NCBI RefSeq assembly: GCF_002095435.2
Contig: NZ_MJEJ02000036.1
Coordinates: forward strand, 62,001-126,000
DNA length: 64,000 nt
Direction: 5' to 3'
Origin: Williamsia sp. 1138
Lineage (GTDB): Bacteria; Actinomycetota; Actinomycetes; Mycobacteriales; Mycobacteriaceae
Shown here: positions 36,299-46,164 of the stretch, piece after piece
Layout: the number at the start of each line of letters is the position of its first letter
Position numbering within the stretch: position 1 is the stretch's first letter
Position numbers and translations under genes: made by a program
Notes under the pieces: generated by a model
Database searches by the model: none
Told to the model about the DNA's origin: nothing
What the model saw: the letters and a program-made list of their open reading frames with translations, nothing else

Positions 36299-37186
36299 TC
36301 ATCGTGCGGTGGGGACTATCATGACCGGAATCTCGACCGTGTGCAGTACTGCCTGGCTGGTCGAGCCCATCAGGATGGACGGAAAGCCCCCGCGCCCACG
36401 ACTGCCCATCACGACGAGCTGGGCGTTGTGCGCCTCGTGCACCAGCTGCCGTACCGGGCGATCCCGGACAGCACGAGGATGTACACGGACAGTCGGAAAC
36501 TGCTCTTTCCATCCGGCAAGGCTTTCGGCGAGCATCAGATCGTCGAGCACGTCTGCGGCAAACATGGTGGTGGCCAAACCCTCAGGCAATGCTCGGTCGG
36601 GGTCGAAGTCGATCAGCGCGTGCACGGCCACCAGATCGACTCCACGCAATGACGCCTCCTCGAATGCCTGAGCCAGAGCCGGTTCGCTGTTCTCAGTGCC
36701 ATCGACGCCGACCACCACCGGCGAGTCCGAATCAACAGTTCGGGCAGCCGACCCCACCACGGCGATCGGGCAGCGAGCATGGGTGACCACCGCAGTGCTG
36801 ACCGATCCGGCGAGTCCTCCGGTGAATTCGCCCAGGCCTCGCGAACCGACCACCAGCAACGTTGTTGTGCTTCCCCGGTGCATCAGCACCTCGGCGGGTG
36901 CGCCCGACTCGATCACGGTGTTCACCTCGAGGGCACGTCTTCCGGCGATGTCCTTGGCCGTTTGTGCCGCCGTGTCCAGAGTTCGTTCCGCTTGCCGATG
37001 GATCACCTGCGGGGTGTTCAGACGCAGATTCACCGCGTCGGAGAGACTGGGAATCCGATCGCGCGACACCGTCACGATGGTCAGCGGCACCGAGCGAACA
37101 AGTGCGTCACCGGCCGCCCAGCGCACGGCGTCGAGAGAACGCTCGGATCCGTCGACCCCGACAACCAGCCGCTGAATACTCTTCAT
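36299..37186 (-). CDS. Double-domain universal stress protein
   Basis: A 295-residue cytoplasmic protein made of two Usp domains (~5-145 and ~155-295). Both domains keep the ATP-binding signature G-x2-G-x9-G-S/T (GSRGLGEFTGGLAGS and GSRGRGGFPSILMGS), so both should bind ATP. Proteins of this kind are prominent in DosR regulons (Rv1996, Rv2005c, Rv2623). AAAGGTG precedes the ATG. It is divergent from another USP across a gap with a perfectly symmetric DosR-like site. Confidence 0.9.
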   Translation of the reverse strand: MKSIQRLVVGVDGSERSLDAVRWAAGDALVRSVPLTIVTVSRDRIPSLSDAVNLRLNTPQVIHRQAERTLDTAAQTAKDIAGRRALEVNTVIESGAPAEVLMHRGSTTTLLVVGSRGLGEFTGGLAGSVSTAVVTHARCPIAVVGSAARTVDSDSPVVVGVDGTENSEPALAQAFEEASLRGVDLVAVHALIDFDPDRALPEGLATTMFAADVLDDLMLAESLAGWKEQFPTVRVHPRAVRDRPVRQLVHEAHNAQLVVMGSRGRGGFPSILMGSTSQAVLHTVEIPVMIVPTAR

Positions 37187-37299
37187 GGCAACACCTTTTC
37201 CGTGCAGGAGATCAAGACGCCATGTTCTGGCCTGTTTTGAGTGCTTTCAGTCTCCGCCGGCACAGACGGTGATACCAAGTGTCCTTGGGCATCTGCGTG

Positions 37300-37315
37300 A
37301 GGGCCCACCGGCCCT
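37300..37315. promoter_or_regulatory. Candidate DosR box between divergent USP genes
   Basis: AGGGCC-CACC-GGCCCT is a perfect inverted repeat with the GGG-8-CCC spacing of the DosR palindrome; it matches the 14-base consensus at 9 positions. It could drive both universal stress protein genes and, through the right-hand one, devR. Confidence 0.5.
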
Positions 37316-37385
37316 ACACCCGATCGCGCGCTCGCGAGACCGTCGAATTATCAACGAGTTCATTCTTCGATACACGGGAGTCACC

Positions 37386-38276
37386 ATGGAGAACAAACCA
37401 GTAGTGGTAGGAATCGACGGGTCAGCAGCTGCGCTCGACGCAGTCCGATGGGCCGCCCATGAGGCCATATTGCATGCCACGCGCCTGACGATCGTGTGCT
37501 GCGTGGATGACGACATTCTCGCTCTCAGTGACTATCCGTGGCCTGATCGATACTACGAACAGCTCAAGGAGCACGCTCAGAAGGACCTCGCCGAGGCGTC
37601 GTCCGTGGCGGTATCAGAGATACTCGCCGCCGGTAGCGACATCGCTGTCGACACCAGGATGCTGCTCTGTGACGCCCGAATCGGTTTGCAGCGGTTCGCC
37701 GCCACCGCCCAGGTTCTCGTGGTCGGTGCGTACGGAGAAACTCGTCGAGCCTCGGGGTTGCTCGGTTCGGTCGCCGAGGCCGTGTCCACCCACGCCGGGT
37801 GCCGGGTGGTCGTGGTACGCGAGCAGCTCGATTCGGTACGCGAGAGCATGCCCAACACAGTGGTCGTGGGAGTCGACGGGTCACGGTGCAGCGAGCTGGC
37901 GGTGGAGTCTGCCTTCGAGGAGGCGTCGCTGCGCAATGCGAGCCTTTTGGCTATCCATGCGTGGAACTTCAAGAAGATCCAATCGGTGTTCAGCACCGAT
38001 CATCGCGCCCTGTCATGGAAAGAGACACGCACCGCGGAAGAAGCTGTCCTGTCCGAAAGCCTTGCTGGACAGTCTGATCGGTACCCCGATGTCGAGGTCA
38101 CCCAGCAGGTACACAACAGCGACCCCGTCGGAGCACTGCGCGATGCCGGCGACAACGCATGCTTGTTGGTGGTCGGCTCCCACGGCCGCGGCGGCTTTAC
38201 CGGGCGATTGCTGGGATCAACGAGCCGGGCATTGCTCCATACGGTGACCTGCCCGATACTCGTTGTCAGAGCATGA
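37386..38276 (+). CDS. Double-domain universal stress protein upstream of devR (Rv3134c position)
   Basis: A 296-residue protein with two Usp domains. The C-terminal domain keeps [16 protein letters not shown]; the N-terminal loop is altered ([15 protein letters not shown]) and may bind ATP less well. Its position directly before devR matches Rv3134c-devR of M. tuberculosis, where the two are co-transcribed. GGGAG lies five bases before the ATG. The gap to devR is 91 bases. Confidence 0.9.
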   Translation: MENKPVVVGIDGSAAALDAVRWAAHEAILHATRLTIVCCVDDDILALSDYPWPDRYYEQLKEHAQKDLAEASSVAVSEILAAGSDIAVDTRMLLCDARIGLQRFAATAQVLVVGAYGETRRASGLLGSVAEAVSTHAGCRVVVVREQLDSVRESMPNTVVVGVDGSRCSELAVESAFEEASLRNASLLAIHAWNFKKIQSVFSTDHRALSWKETRTAEEAVLSESLAGQSDRYPDVEVTQQVHNSDPVGALRDAGDNACLLVVGSHGRGGFTGRLLGSTSRALLHTVTCPILVVRA

Positions 38277-38367
38277 CCAGCAGCCGCGAGCAGGATTCTC
38301 GCAGCACAGAGCCACCGGCTCCTTACACTGGACACAGCCGATGTCCGGCGACGCCGAAGGAGCCACA

Positions 38368-39018
38368 ATGACCACCGTGTTCTTGGTCGATGACCACGAA
38401 ATAGTTCGCCGCGGGCTCATCGAACTCATCGACGCAGACCCCAACCTCACCGTGATCGGCGAAGCAGGTACCTGCTCGCAGGCGCTGGCCCGGATACCGG
38501 CGCTGCGCCCAGACGTCGCCGTGCTGGACGTCCGGTTGCCCGATGGCAATGGCATCGAACTGTGCCGGGAACTACTGACAAAACTCGATGGTCTCAAATG
38601 TCTGATGCTCACATCGTTCACCGAGGACCAGGCCATGATGGATGCGATACTGGCCGGCGCCAGCGGTTATGTCGTCAAGGACATCACCGGCATGGATCTG
38701 ACCAAAGCCATCAACGATGTGGGTGCCGGCAAGTCACTTCTCGACAACCGTGCCGCGGCTGCCCTCATGGATCGGCTTCGGGCCCGCCAGGACGCTCCCG
38801 GGCCGCTAGACGGGCTCACGGAGCAGGAACGAACGTTGCTGGATCTGCTTGGTGAGGGGCTGACGAATCGCCAGATCGCCGCCCGGATGCACCTGGCGGA
38901 GAAGACCGTCAAGAACTACGTATCCCGCCTGCTCGCCAAGCTGGGCATGGAGCGACGGACACAAGCGGCCGTCTACGCCTCCAAGATCAAGAGTCCCAAC
39001 CCACCCCAGCGCGACTGA
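38368..39018 (+). CDS. devR: Dormancy response regulator DevR/DosR
   Basis: A 216-residue NarL-family regulator strikingly like M. tuberculosis DevR. Receiver residues fall at identical positions: D8, D9, phospho-acceptor D54 ([12 protein letters not shown]), T82 and K104. The C-terminal LuxR-type helix-turn-helix ([20 protein letters not shown]) keeps K179, K182 and N183, the DNA-contacting residues known for DevR. It should dimerise and bind the GGGACTWWAGTCCC-like sites found across this island. AAGGAG lies before the ATG. A GTGATC-TCGC-GATCAC hairpin at 39034-39049 follows the gene. The kinase gene lies ~3.3 kb away on the other strand. Confidence 0.96.
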   Translation: MTTVFLVDDHEIVRRGLIELIDADPNLTVIGEAGTCSQALARIPALRPDVAVLDVRLPDGNGIELCRELLTKLDGLKCLMLTSFTEDQAMMDAILAGASGYVVKDITGMDLTKAINDVGAGKSLLDNRAAAALMDRLRARQDAPGPLDGLTEQERTLLDLLGEGLTNRQIAARMHLAEKTVKNYVSRLLAKLGMERRTQAAVYASKIKSPNPPQRD

Positions 39019-39064
39019 CCGATGACATCGCTCGTGATCTCGCGATCACAGGTCCCTGCCACTG

Positions 39065-39078
39065 ATGACCAAAGGCCC
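39065..39078. promoter_or_regulatory. Candidate DosR box upstream of the Rv1733c-like gene
   Basis: ATGACCAAAGGCCC matches the DosR palindrome at 10 of 14 positions, with the right half best (read on the minus strand: GGGCCTTTGGTCAT). It lies ~100 bases before the membrane-protein start. Confidence 0.55.
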
Positions 39079-39178
39079 CGATAGCGGCAACCAAGGACAG
39101 GCGATCCGTCAGGCCCCCGCGTCATACGGTTTCTAGTGAAACCGGTTGACACACATGAAGGCGACGGGAGCCACCACA

Positions 39179-39742
39179 ATGCTGAGTCTGTTATCGCGCG
39201 AGCTTCATCTGTGGCGACTGATGCACTTGTCGTCCAACAGGCTCATCCGGCCCTATGACCGCCTGGAATCTCTGATCATGCTGCTCGCCACAGCACTCGC
39301 CGTGTGCTCTTTGACCATCGCGTTCATGGTCGGCAGCGCCACCTACGCCAACGACAAACAATCGGTCTTGCTGGAACAGCAGTCCCGCCACTCGGTCACC
39401 GCCACCATCCTCGGGACCGCGCAGGAGTCTCGGGAACCGGTCAGCGCGACCTGGACCTCAACCGATGGACGCAGCGTCACCGGCAGCGTCGAGTCGAAGT
39501 CGGCAGACAAGCCGGGCGTGCACAGAACCATCTGGATCGACCAGAACGGCACGCCGGTCGACAAACCCCGAGCAGTGGGCAACGCTGTCGCCCAAGCCAT
39601 CGCCGTGGGGCTGACCACCGGTCTGGCCATCGTCGGTGTGTGGCTGCTGCTGATCTTCTCGGTGCGCACCTTCGGCGACAAACAACGGTTTGCGGCGTGG
39701 GAGGCGGAGTGGCAAGCCGGCGCGATCGACAGCACCCGATGA
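39179..39742 (+). CDS. Rv1733c-like DosR-regulon membrane protein
   Basis: A 187-residue protein with two membrane helices (near residues 28-55 and 145-170) enclosing an extracytoplasmic domain of ~90 residues (RHSVTATILGTAQ, WTSTDGRSVTGSVESKSADK, IWIDQNGTPV). Architecture and motifs match Rv1733c, a DosR-regulon antigen of unknown function. I chose ATG at 39179 (GGGAG eight bases upstream) over 39155, which has no ribosome site. A DosR box lies upstream; an Acg-type nitroreductase follows 39 bases later. Confidence 0.85.
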   Translation: MLSLLSRELHLWRLMHLSSNRLIRPYDRLESLIMLLATALAVCSLTIAFMVGSATYANDKQSVLLEQQSRHSVTATILGTAQESREPVSATWTSTDGRSVTGSVESKSADKPGVHRTIWIDQNGTPVDKPRAVGNAVAQAIAVGLTTGLAIVGVWLLLIFSVRTFGDKQRFAAWEAEWQAGAIDSTR

Positions 39743-39781
39743 CCTCCGATCCCCCGCACCGCCTTCACCCAAGGAGCGACC

Positions 39782-40768
39782 ATGTCCATTACCTGTCCGG
39801 ATCAGCGGAACCTGCACGAGATCTTGGCGCTGGCCTCGCGGGCGCCGTCAGTGCACAACACCCAGCCGTGGCGGTGGCGGCTTCACGGCGATGAGCTGCG
39901 CTTGTACGCCGATACGTCGCGGTCCGTGCCGGCCGCCGACCCTCACCAGCGGCAGATGGTGCTGAGTCTGGGTGCCGCCCTCGATCACTTATGCGCCGCT
40001 GCCTCCGCCTACGGGTGGGGCGTCGACGTCGCTCGACTTCCCAACCCGAATCGGCCCGATCATCTGGCCACGGTCGAGTTCACCGGCCGCCTGCCCATCC
40101 TCGACGGGCACCGTCGCCGCGCGGTCGCGATCCGCGAGAGATTCACTGACCGGCTCCCGCTGTTGCCGCCTCCAGCTATAACGGTGTCCGATGTAACCAG
40201 AGTGACTGCCGCCCAGAACGATACGAACATCACAGCACTACCGGTGAGTAGCGCGCCGTCGCTCGCGAAGGCATCGCAACTCAGCGCGTCGCTGCGGCGC
40301 TACGACATCAACTATCACGACGAATTGGTCTGGTGGACCCGGCGACCAGTCGTCGAGCATGACGGGATCCCGGCCGCGGCACTGCTTACCGCGTCGGAAA
40401 GTGAGCGCGTCGCTGTCGGCAGGGACTTTCCTGTGATCGGGGGCGGTCAGCCCCGCAGGCCGGATGTCGAGTCCGACGAAGCAACCGTTGTCGTCCTGGC
40501 CACCCGTGGCGGCACCCGGGAAGACCTGCTCCGCTGCGGTGAGTCCTTGTCCACACTGCTCATCGAGGCCACCATCGCGGGACTGAGCAGCTGCACGCTT
40601 TCACATGTCCTCGAATCGCCCGAGAGCACCACCCTCATCAGCGCGTTGCTCGAGGACGCTAGCGTTCCACAGATCATGGTGCGTCTCGGTGTGCCCTCGC
40701 ACGCAGATGAGAAGCCCGCCCGCAGCCCGAGGCGGGATGTCGACGAAATCCTCTCCGTCGACAGATGA
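39782..40768 (+). CDS. Acg-family nitroreductase-like protein
   Basis: A 328-residue protein of the Acg family (Rv2032, Rv3127, Rv3131), which has a duplicated nitroreductase fold and is strongly DosR-induced in mycobacteria. The N-terminal signature is LASRAPSVHNTQPWRWRL. The C-terminal half carries EATIAGLSSCTLSHVLE and LGVPSHADEK. Acg proteins bind FMN but show no nitroreductase activity and may sequester flavin. AAGGAG lies before the ATG. Probably co-transcribed with the Rv1733c-like gene. Confidence 0.9.
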   Translation: MSITCPDQRNLHEILALASRAPSVHNTQPWRWRLHGDELRLYADTSRSVPAADPHQRQMVLSLGAALDHLCAAASAYGWGVDVARLPNPNRPDHLATVEFTGRLPILDGHRRRAVAIRERFTDRLPLLPPPAITVSDVTRVTAAQNDTNITALPVSSAPSLAKASQLSASLRRYDINYHDELVWWTRRPVVEHDGIPAAALLTASESERVAVGRDFPVIGGGQPRRPDVESDEATVVVLATRGGTREDLLRCGESLSTLLIEATIAGLSSCTLSHVLESPESTTLISALLEDASVPQIMVRLGVPSHADEKPARSPRRDVDEILSVDR

Positions 40769-40801
40769 GCTCTGATCCTGGGGCTATCGATCTCCCAATC
40801 A

Positions 40802-40815
40802 GGGACTTATGCCTC
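40802..40815. promoter_or_regulatory. Candidate DosR box upstream of hspX
   Basis: GGGACTTATGCCTC matches the DosR palindrome at 11 of 14 positions, with the left half complete. Its centre is ~70 bases before the hspX ATG. Confidence 0.65.
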
Positions 40816-40877
40816 TGCCACGACCAATCAAGCTTCGCTTCAATGTAATTGAACGCCAACCACCGAAAAGGAGTGCC

Positions 40878-41315
40878 ATGAACAACATCTTGGCCAGTCG
40901 CCACAACCCCATCCACTCGCTATTGCCTGACGTCGCGGATCTGTTCGCTGCATTCCCGGCGATCGGTGCACTGCGCCCCAATTCTCATATGATCCGTGTC
41001 GAAGACGAGCTCGGCGAGAACCAGTACCTGGTACGAGCCGAACTGCCGGGTATTGATCCGAACAAGGACGTCGAGATCATCGTCCGGGACGGAATGCTGA
41101 CGATCAAAGCCGAGCGAGAGACACGCGACGAGACCGACGTCCGATCGGAGTTCGCCTACGGGTCTTTCGTTCGAACCATGTCGTTGCCCGCCGGCTACAT
41201 CGAAGAAGACGTGAAGGCGACATACGAGCAAGGCGTCCTCACCGTGACGGTGCCACTGGCAGCATCAACCTCGCCGGGAAAGCACATCGCGGTGGAAGTA
41301 ACTGAATCCAGTTAG
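40878..41315 (+). CDS. hspX: Alpha-crystallin-type small heat-shock protein HspX/Acr
   Basis: A 145-residue Hsp20 chaperone very close to M. tuberculosis HspX (144 residues). Near-identical segments include LFAAFP, VRAELPGIDPNKDV, VRDGMLTIKAERE and RSEFAYGSFVRTMSLP; the alpha-crystallin domain spans ~45-135. HspX is the hallmark protein of the DosR dormancy response and holds unfolded proteins without ATP. AAAAGGAG lies before the ATG. A strong DosR-like site lies upstream and a powerful hairpin ends the transcript. Confidence 0.95.
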   Translation: MNNILASRHNPIHSLLPDVADLFAAFPAIGALRPNSHMIRVEDELGENQYLVRAELPGIDPNKDVEIIVRDGMLTIKAERETRDETDVRSEFAYGSFVRTMSLPAGYIEEDVKATYEQGVLTVTVPLAASTSPGKHIAVEVTESS

Positions 41316-41328
41316 TAACTCAAACACG

Positions 41329-41363
41329 AAAGAGGGTGAACCGCTTCGCGGTTCACCCTCTTT
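41329..41363. terminator. Strong bidirectional hairpin terminator between hspX and a USP gene
   Basis: A 16-base-pair perfect stem (AAAGAGGGTGAACCGC with its complement) closes a TTC loop and is flanked by A and T runs on both sides. It lies 13 bases after hspX and 11 bases after the convergent USP gene, so it should serve both transcripts. Confidence 0.9.
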
Positions 41364-41374
41364 GACTTGTCAGG

Positions 41375-42256
41375 TCAGTGAACGACGAGGACAGGACATT
41401 GCGAGTGGTGTAGGACGTTCTGGCTGACCGAGCCGAGCAAGGCCCCGCTCATAGCTCCGCGTCCTTGTGACCCGACCACCAACAAGCCCGCCCCGGCGGA
41501 GAGCTCACCGAGCCCGCGTGCGGCGGAGGCATCGCCGTACAGTGTCGCGACCTCGACATCGGGAAACTTGTCTCGCACCACTGCAACGTGTTCGGTCAGC
41601 CAGGCCGTGCCGTCGTCGCGCAATTGTTCCCAGTCGATCAACGCACCGCTGTAGCCGATACCCACCATCGCGGACACCTGCCAGAAGTGTGCCGCCACCA
41701 CACGTGCGCCCATCAGGCGGGCGTACTCGAAGGCAGCGAGAAGCGCCTTGTCCGCATGCTCTGAGCCGTCGACGCCGACCACGACGTCGCCACCCTTGCT
41801 CTCGTGAGCTCGCCACGCGACGACAGGGCACAGCGCGGCGTTGGTGACGGCGATGACCTGGCTGCCGAGCAGAATGTCGCGAAGAGGGCCTGAGCGACGC
41901 GATCCGATCACCACCATTGCGGCCTGCTGCGAGTGGGCACGAACAAACTCAGCCACCGATTCGTTGCAGATGGCGGAGGAGACCTCCACCCCGGGATCCA
42001 CCTCACCGATCGCCTCGTGCGCTTGTTTCAGGTGATCTGCGCCGACTTCTCGGAGTTGATCCAGGAGCGCACGCTCACTGATCAGCGCCGATCTCCCCAA
42101 TCCCATATACCACTCGTCGGTGGGCAATGCATGGATAAGATGGACTGGCGCAGAGCACTTCTGAGCGTACTTGGCCGCCCACCGGACGGCGCCGAGGGCG
42201 GTCTCCGAGCCGTCGACCCCGACTATCACCGCCCCGGGCTGAATTTCGATAGCCAT
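41375..42256 (-). CDS. Double-domain universal stress protein
   Basis: A 293-residue protein with two Usp domains; the second keeps GSQGRGAMSGALLGSVS, the first has a changed loop (GSRRSGPLRDILLGS). Its C-terminal domain is closely related to that of the USP gene at 61589 (shared GYSGALIDW-type segment), so the two form a subfamily. ATG at 42256 is preceded by AAGGGA. The best DosR-like site of the window lies ~85 bases upstream. Confidence 0.9.
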   Translation of the reverse strand: MAIEIQPGAVIVGVDGSETALGAVRWAAKYAQKCSAPVHLIHALPTDEWYMGLGRSALISERALLDQLREVGADHLKQAHEAIGEVDPGVEVSSAICNESVAEFVRAHSQQAAMVVIGSRRSGPLRDILLGSQVIAVTNAALCPVVAWRAHESKGGDVVVGVDGSEHADKALLAAFEYARLMGARVVAAHFWQVSAMVGIGYSGALIDWEQLRDDGTAWLTEHVAVVRDKFPDVEVATLYGDASAARGLGELSAGAGLLVVGSQGRGAMSGALLGSVSQNVLHHSQCPVLVVH

Positions 42257-42339
42257 GTCCACGTTCCCTTCGAAGATGTCGTTCCTCAAAGATAGAACTG
42301 GATGGGACCGAGCGATGTTGGCGTTGCGCCTGACTTGTA

Positions 42340-42353
42340 GGGACTTTCGTCAC
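42340..42353. promoter_or_regulatory. Candidate DosR box, strongest match in the window
   Basis: GGGACTTTCGTCAC matches GGGACTWWAGTCCC at 12 of 14 positions. It lies between the devS stop codon and the USP gene at 41375-42256, and should drive the latter. Confidence 0.75.
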
Positions 42354-42364
42354 CCAAGGTGCAA

Positions 42365-44110
<1,746 letters not shown>

Positions 44111-44160
44111 TCAGCGTGCGCAACTAGTGTAACAACACTTACTTGCCACTTCCCGGTAAC

Positions 44161-44174
44161 CAGAATATAGGCCC
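44161..44174. promoter_or_regulatory. Candidate DosR box upstream of devS
   Basis: Read on the minus strand, GGGCCTATATTCTG matches the DosR palindrome at 10 of 14 positions, ~85 bases before the devS start. This would make the kinase gene autoregulated. Confidence 0.45.
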
Positions 44175-44205
44175 TAATTACATCCACGGGGTTGCTGCGG
44201 CAGTG

Positions 44206-44219
44206 AGTACTTAGGTCAC
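44206..44219. promoter_or_regulatory. Candidate DosR box upstream of the USP gene at 44305
   Basis: AGTACTTAGGTCAC matches the DosR palindrome at 10 of 14 positions and lies ~90 bases before the USP start, in the gap divergent from devS. Confidence 0.45.
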
Positions 44220-44304
44220 CTGTATCAAGGGTTTTCGCCAGGTTCGACGCCCGGTTTCCTGGAGTTGACTGGTGTTTGTTGTTCAGCTCACTGAGGAGAA
44301 TTCG

Positions 44305-45177
44305 ATGACCACACATGCACCCACCGTTGTCGGTGTCGACGGCTCGTCGACCGCGCTGGACGCGGTGCGTTGGGCCGCTCTTGATGCCGCTCTCCACCAC
44401 TCGGATCTGCTGTTGATCTCGTCCACACTTCCCCCTGTCGACGCGGTCTTGCCGGGCAGTTACTACCAGGCTCTGCGCGAGCAGGCCGACTCCGCATTGA
44501 TCGAGGCCGAGGCGATGGCTCGGCGGACGGTCTCGGCTGAGCTGGACATATCGACCATCGTCGTCTCCCGGTCTCCTATTCCCATGTTGATCGAGCTGTC
44601 AGCGACCGCACGAATGATCGTCGTCGGAAGCCGCGGCATCGGAGTGATCAACCGAGCCATTCTCGGATCGGTGAGCGCGGCTCTCGCATCGCACACCCGC
44701 GCACCACTGACCGTGGTTCGCGGGTGGTCCGACGATGCGCAACGCCGTTCGGTCGTCGTCGGTACCGACGGATCCGCGGCCAGCACACCCGCACTGGAGA
44801 TCGCGTTCGATGAAGCCGCCGCTCGTGGGGTCGGGCTCACCGCGGTACACGCGTGGTCTGATGCCGACTTCGCACTGGTCCACGCCACTCAGGGCGTCGC
44901 GGTGTTCGATTGGGCGACGCGTCTTGGCGAAGCCGAACGAGTGCTCGAAAAGACTCTCGGCGAGCTACGTCTCAAGTATCCAAATGTCAAAGTCCGCCGG
45001 GCCGTGGTCCGCGACCGCCCGGTCCAGGCCCTTCTCGACCACGCGCAAGCAGCTCAACTGGTGGTCGTGGGTAGCCACGGCCGCGGCGGCTTCGCCGGCA
45101 TGTTACTGGGATCGACCAGCCGCAAAGTACTCCACAATGCGCACAACCCGGTCATGATTGTGCCTAGTCATCACTGA
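44305..45177 (+). CDS. Double-domain universal stress protein
   Basis: A 290-residue protein with two Usp domains, both with intact ATP loops (GSRGIGVINRAILGS and [16 protein letters not shown]). GAGGAG lies six bases before the ATG at 44305. It is divergent from devS, with a DosR-like site in between. The USP at 36299-37186 shares the RDRPV segment in its second domain and may be a closer relative. Confidence 0.9.
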   Translation: MTTHAPTVVGVDGSSTALDAVRWAALDAALHHSDLLLISSTLPPVDAVLPGSYYQALREQADSALIEAEAMARRTVSAELDISTIVVSRSPIPMLIELSATARMIVVGSRGIGVINRAILGSVSAALASHTRAPLTVVRGWSDDAQRRSVVVGTDGSAASTPALEIAFDEAAARGVGLTAVHAWSDADFALVHATQGVAVFDWATRLGEAERVLEKTLGELRLKYPNVKVRRAVVRDRPVQALLDHAQAAQLVVVGSHGRGGFAGMLLGSTSRKVLHNAHNPVMIVPSHH

Positions 45178-45228
45178 CCCCAGGTGTGGTCGTCAGCGCC
45201 CTGATGCCAGCAGCGCGCCGATGCGGTG

Positions 45229-46149
45229 TCATTGCCACCATTCCAAGACCCTCAAGCAGCGCAAGGTGTTCCACTTGCTTGGGCCAGCCATCTCCATCGT
45301 CATCCAGTACCGGCCCGGATAGGGTCGGTAGTGGCGCCATGTTCCGTCCATGCTTCGAGCGGCGCTGACGACCGCGACCGCGTCGCTGAGTCGCTCATCA
45401 GGTTCGGCTCCACTGAGCCGGAAGAACTCGAGGCCGCGTACCACGTCGAAGTGCCACTGGGGCGGGAACGGAAACCGGGTGAACGCCGGGTCGATGATGG
45501 CGCCGGTGCGATGGGACTTGAACAGGCGGTGGCTTAGAAAGAACTCGCGACCCCGATGAAGTGCATCGTCAACCGGAACCTGCCCGGTGGTGCTCCGATA
45601 GGTGAGCAAGGATTCGAGGACGACTATTGAGGTATTGAAGGATCCGTGCCGGGATCCCGTCCGAAGGGACTCACAATTCCAGCCTCCGTCGTCAAATTGA
45701 TTGTCGAGCAGCCACTGCACCGTCGCGTCCAGTCGGTCATCTCCGTAGCCGAAGTAGGACGTCAACGACACCAGCATGCCGGTCATGCAGATCTCTGCCG
45801 TCGGAACAGTCTTGGAGAAGGTGAGGCCACCACCGACGAATCTGGCGCCGGTCCACAGTTGTCGACAGCCGAGCAGAGCTTGACTGTTGCCAGCTGGCAG
45901 ACCAAGCCGCTGCAGAAGCAAAAGCGTGTATGTCGTCGACGTCCACTTCGGGCTGTACAACGCACCGGCCCAGAGGCCTGATTCGTCCTGGGCGGCGAGC
46001 AATTGCCGCCCCCACCCGCGGTGTGCGATGTTGCTACGCTCGCGTTCGGCATCCGCCAACCGGCCGGGGACGAGGTCGCTCGTCACTTGCCAGCGAATGG
46101 CCGGATCGCTCTCGACCGTCAGCCACTGCACGATCTCTTCACGATCCAT
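45229..46149 (-). CDS. Terpene-cyclase/prenyltransferase-fold (alpha-alpha toroid) protein
   Basis: A 306-residue protein with repeated helical units of the squalene-hopene-cyclase/prenyltransferase type: GWGRQLLAAQDESGLWAG, WLLDNQFDDGGWNCES and SAARSMDGTWRHYRPYPGRY (QW-like motifs). It is far shorter than true squalene cyclases (~600 residues) and lacks a clear DxDD motif, so cyclase activity is doubtful. No membrane helix was seen. It is the last gene of a unit with an Rv2004c-like kinase and an SDR; the ATG at 46149 lies 15 bases after the kinase stop. Confidence 0.75.
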   Translation of the reverse strand: MDREEIVQWLTVESDPAIRWQVTSDLVPGRLADAERERSNIAHRGWGRQLLAAQDESGLWAGALYSPKWTSTTYTLLLLQRLGLPAGNSQALLGCRQLWTGARFVGGGLTFSKTVPTAEICMTGMLVSLTSYFGYGDDRLDATVQWLLDNQFDDGGWNCESLRTGSRHGSFNTSIVVLESLLTYRSTTGQVPVDDALHRGREFFLSHRLFKSHRTGAIIDPAFTRFPFPPQWHFDVVRGLEFFRLSGAEPDERLSDAVAVVSAARSMDGTWRHYRPYPGRYWMTMEMAGPSKWNTLRCLRVLEWWQ

Positions 46150-46164
46150 GTCCACCACACGTGC

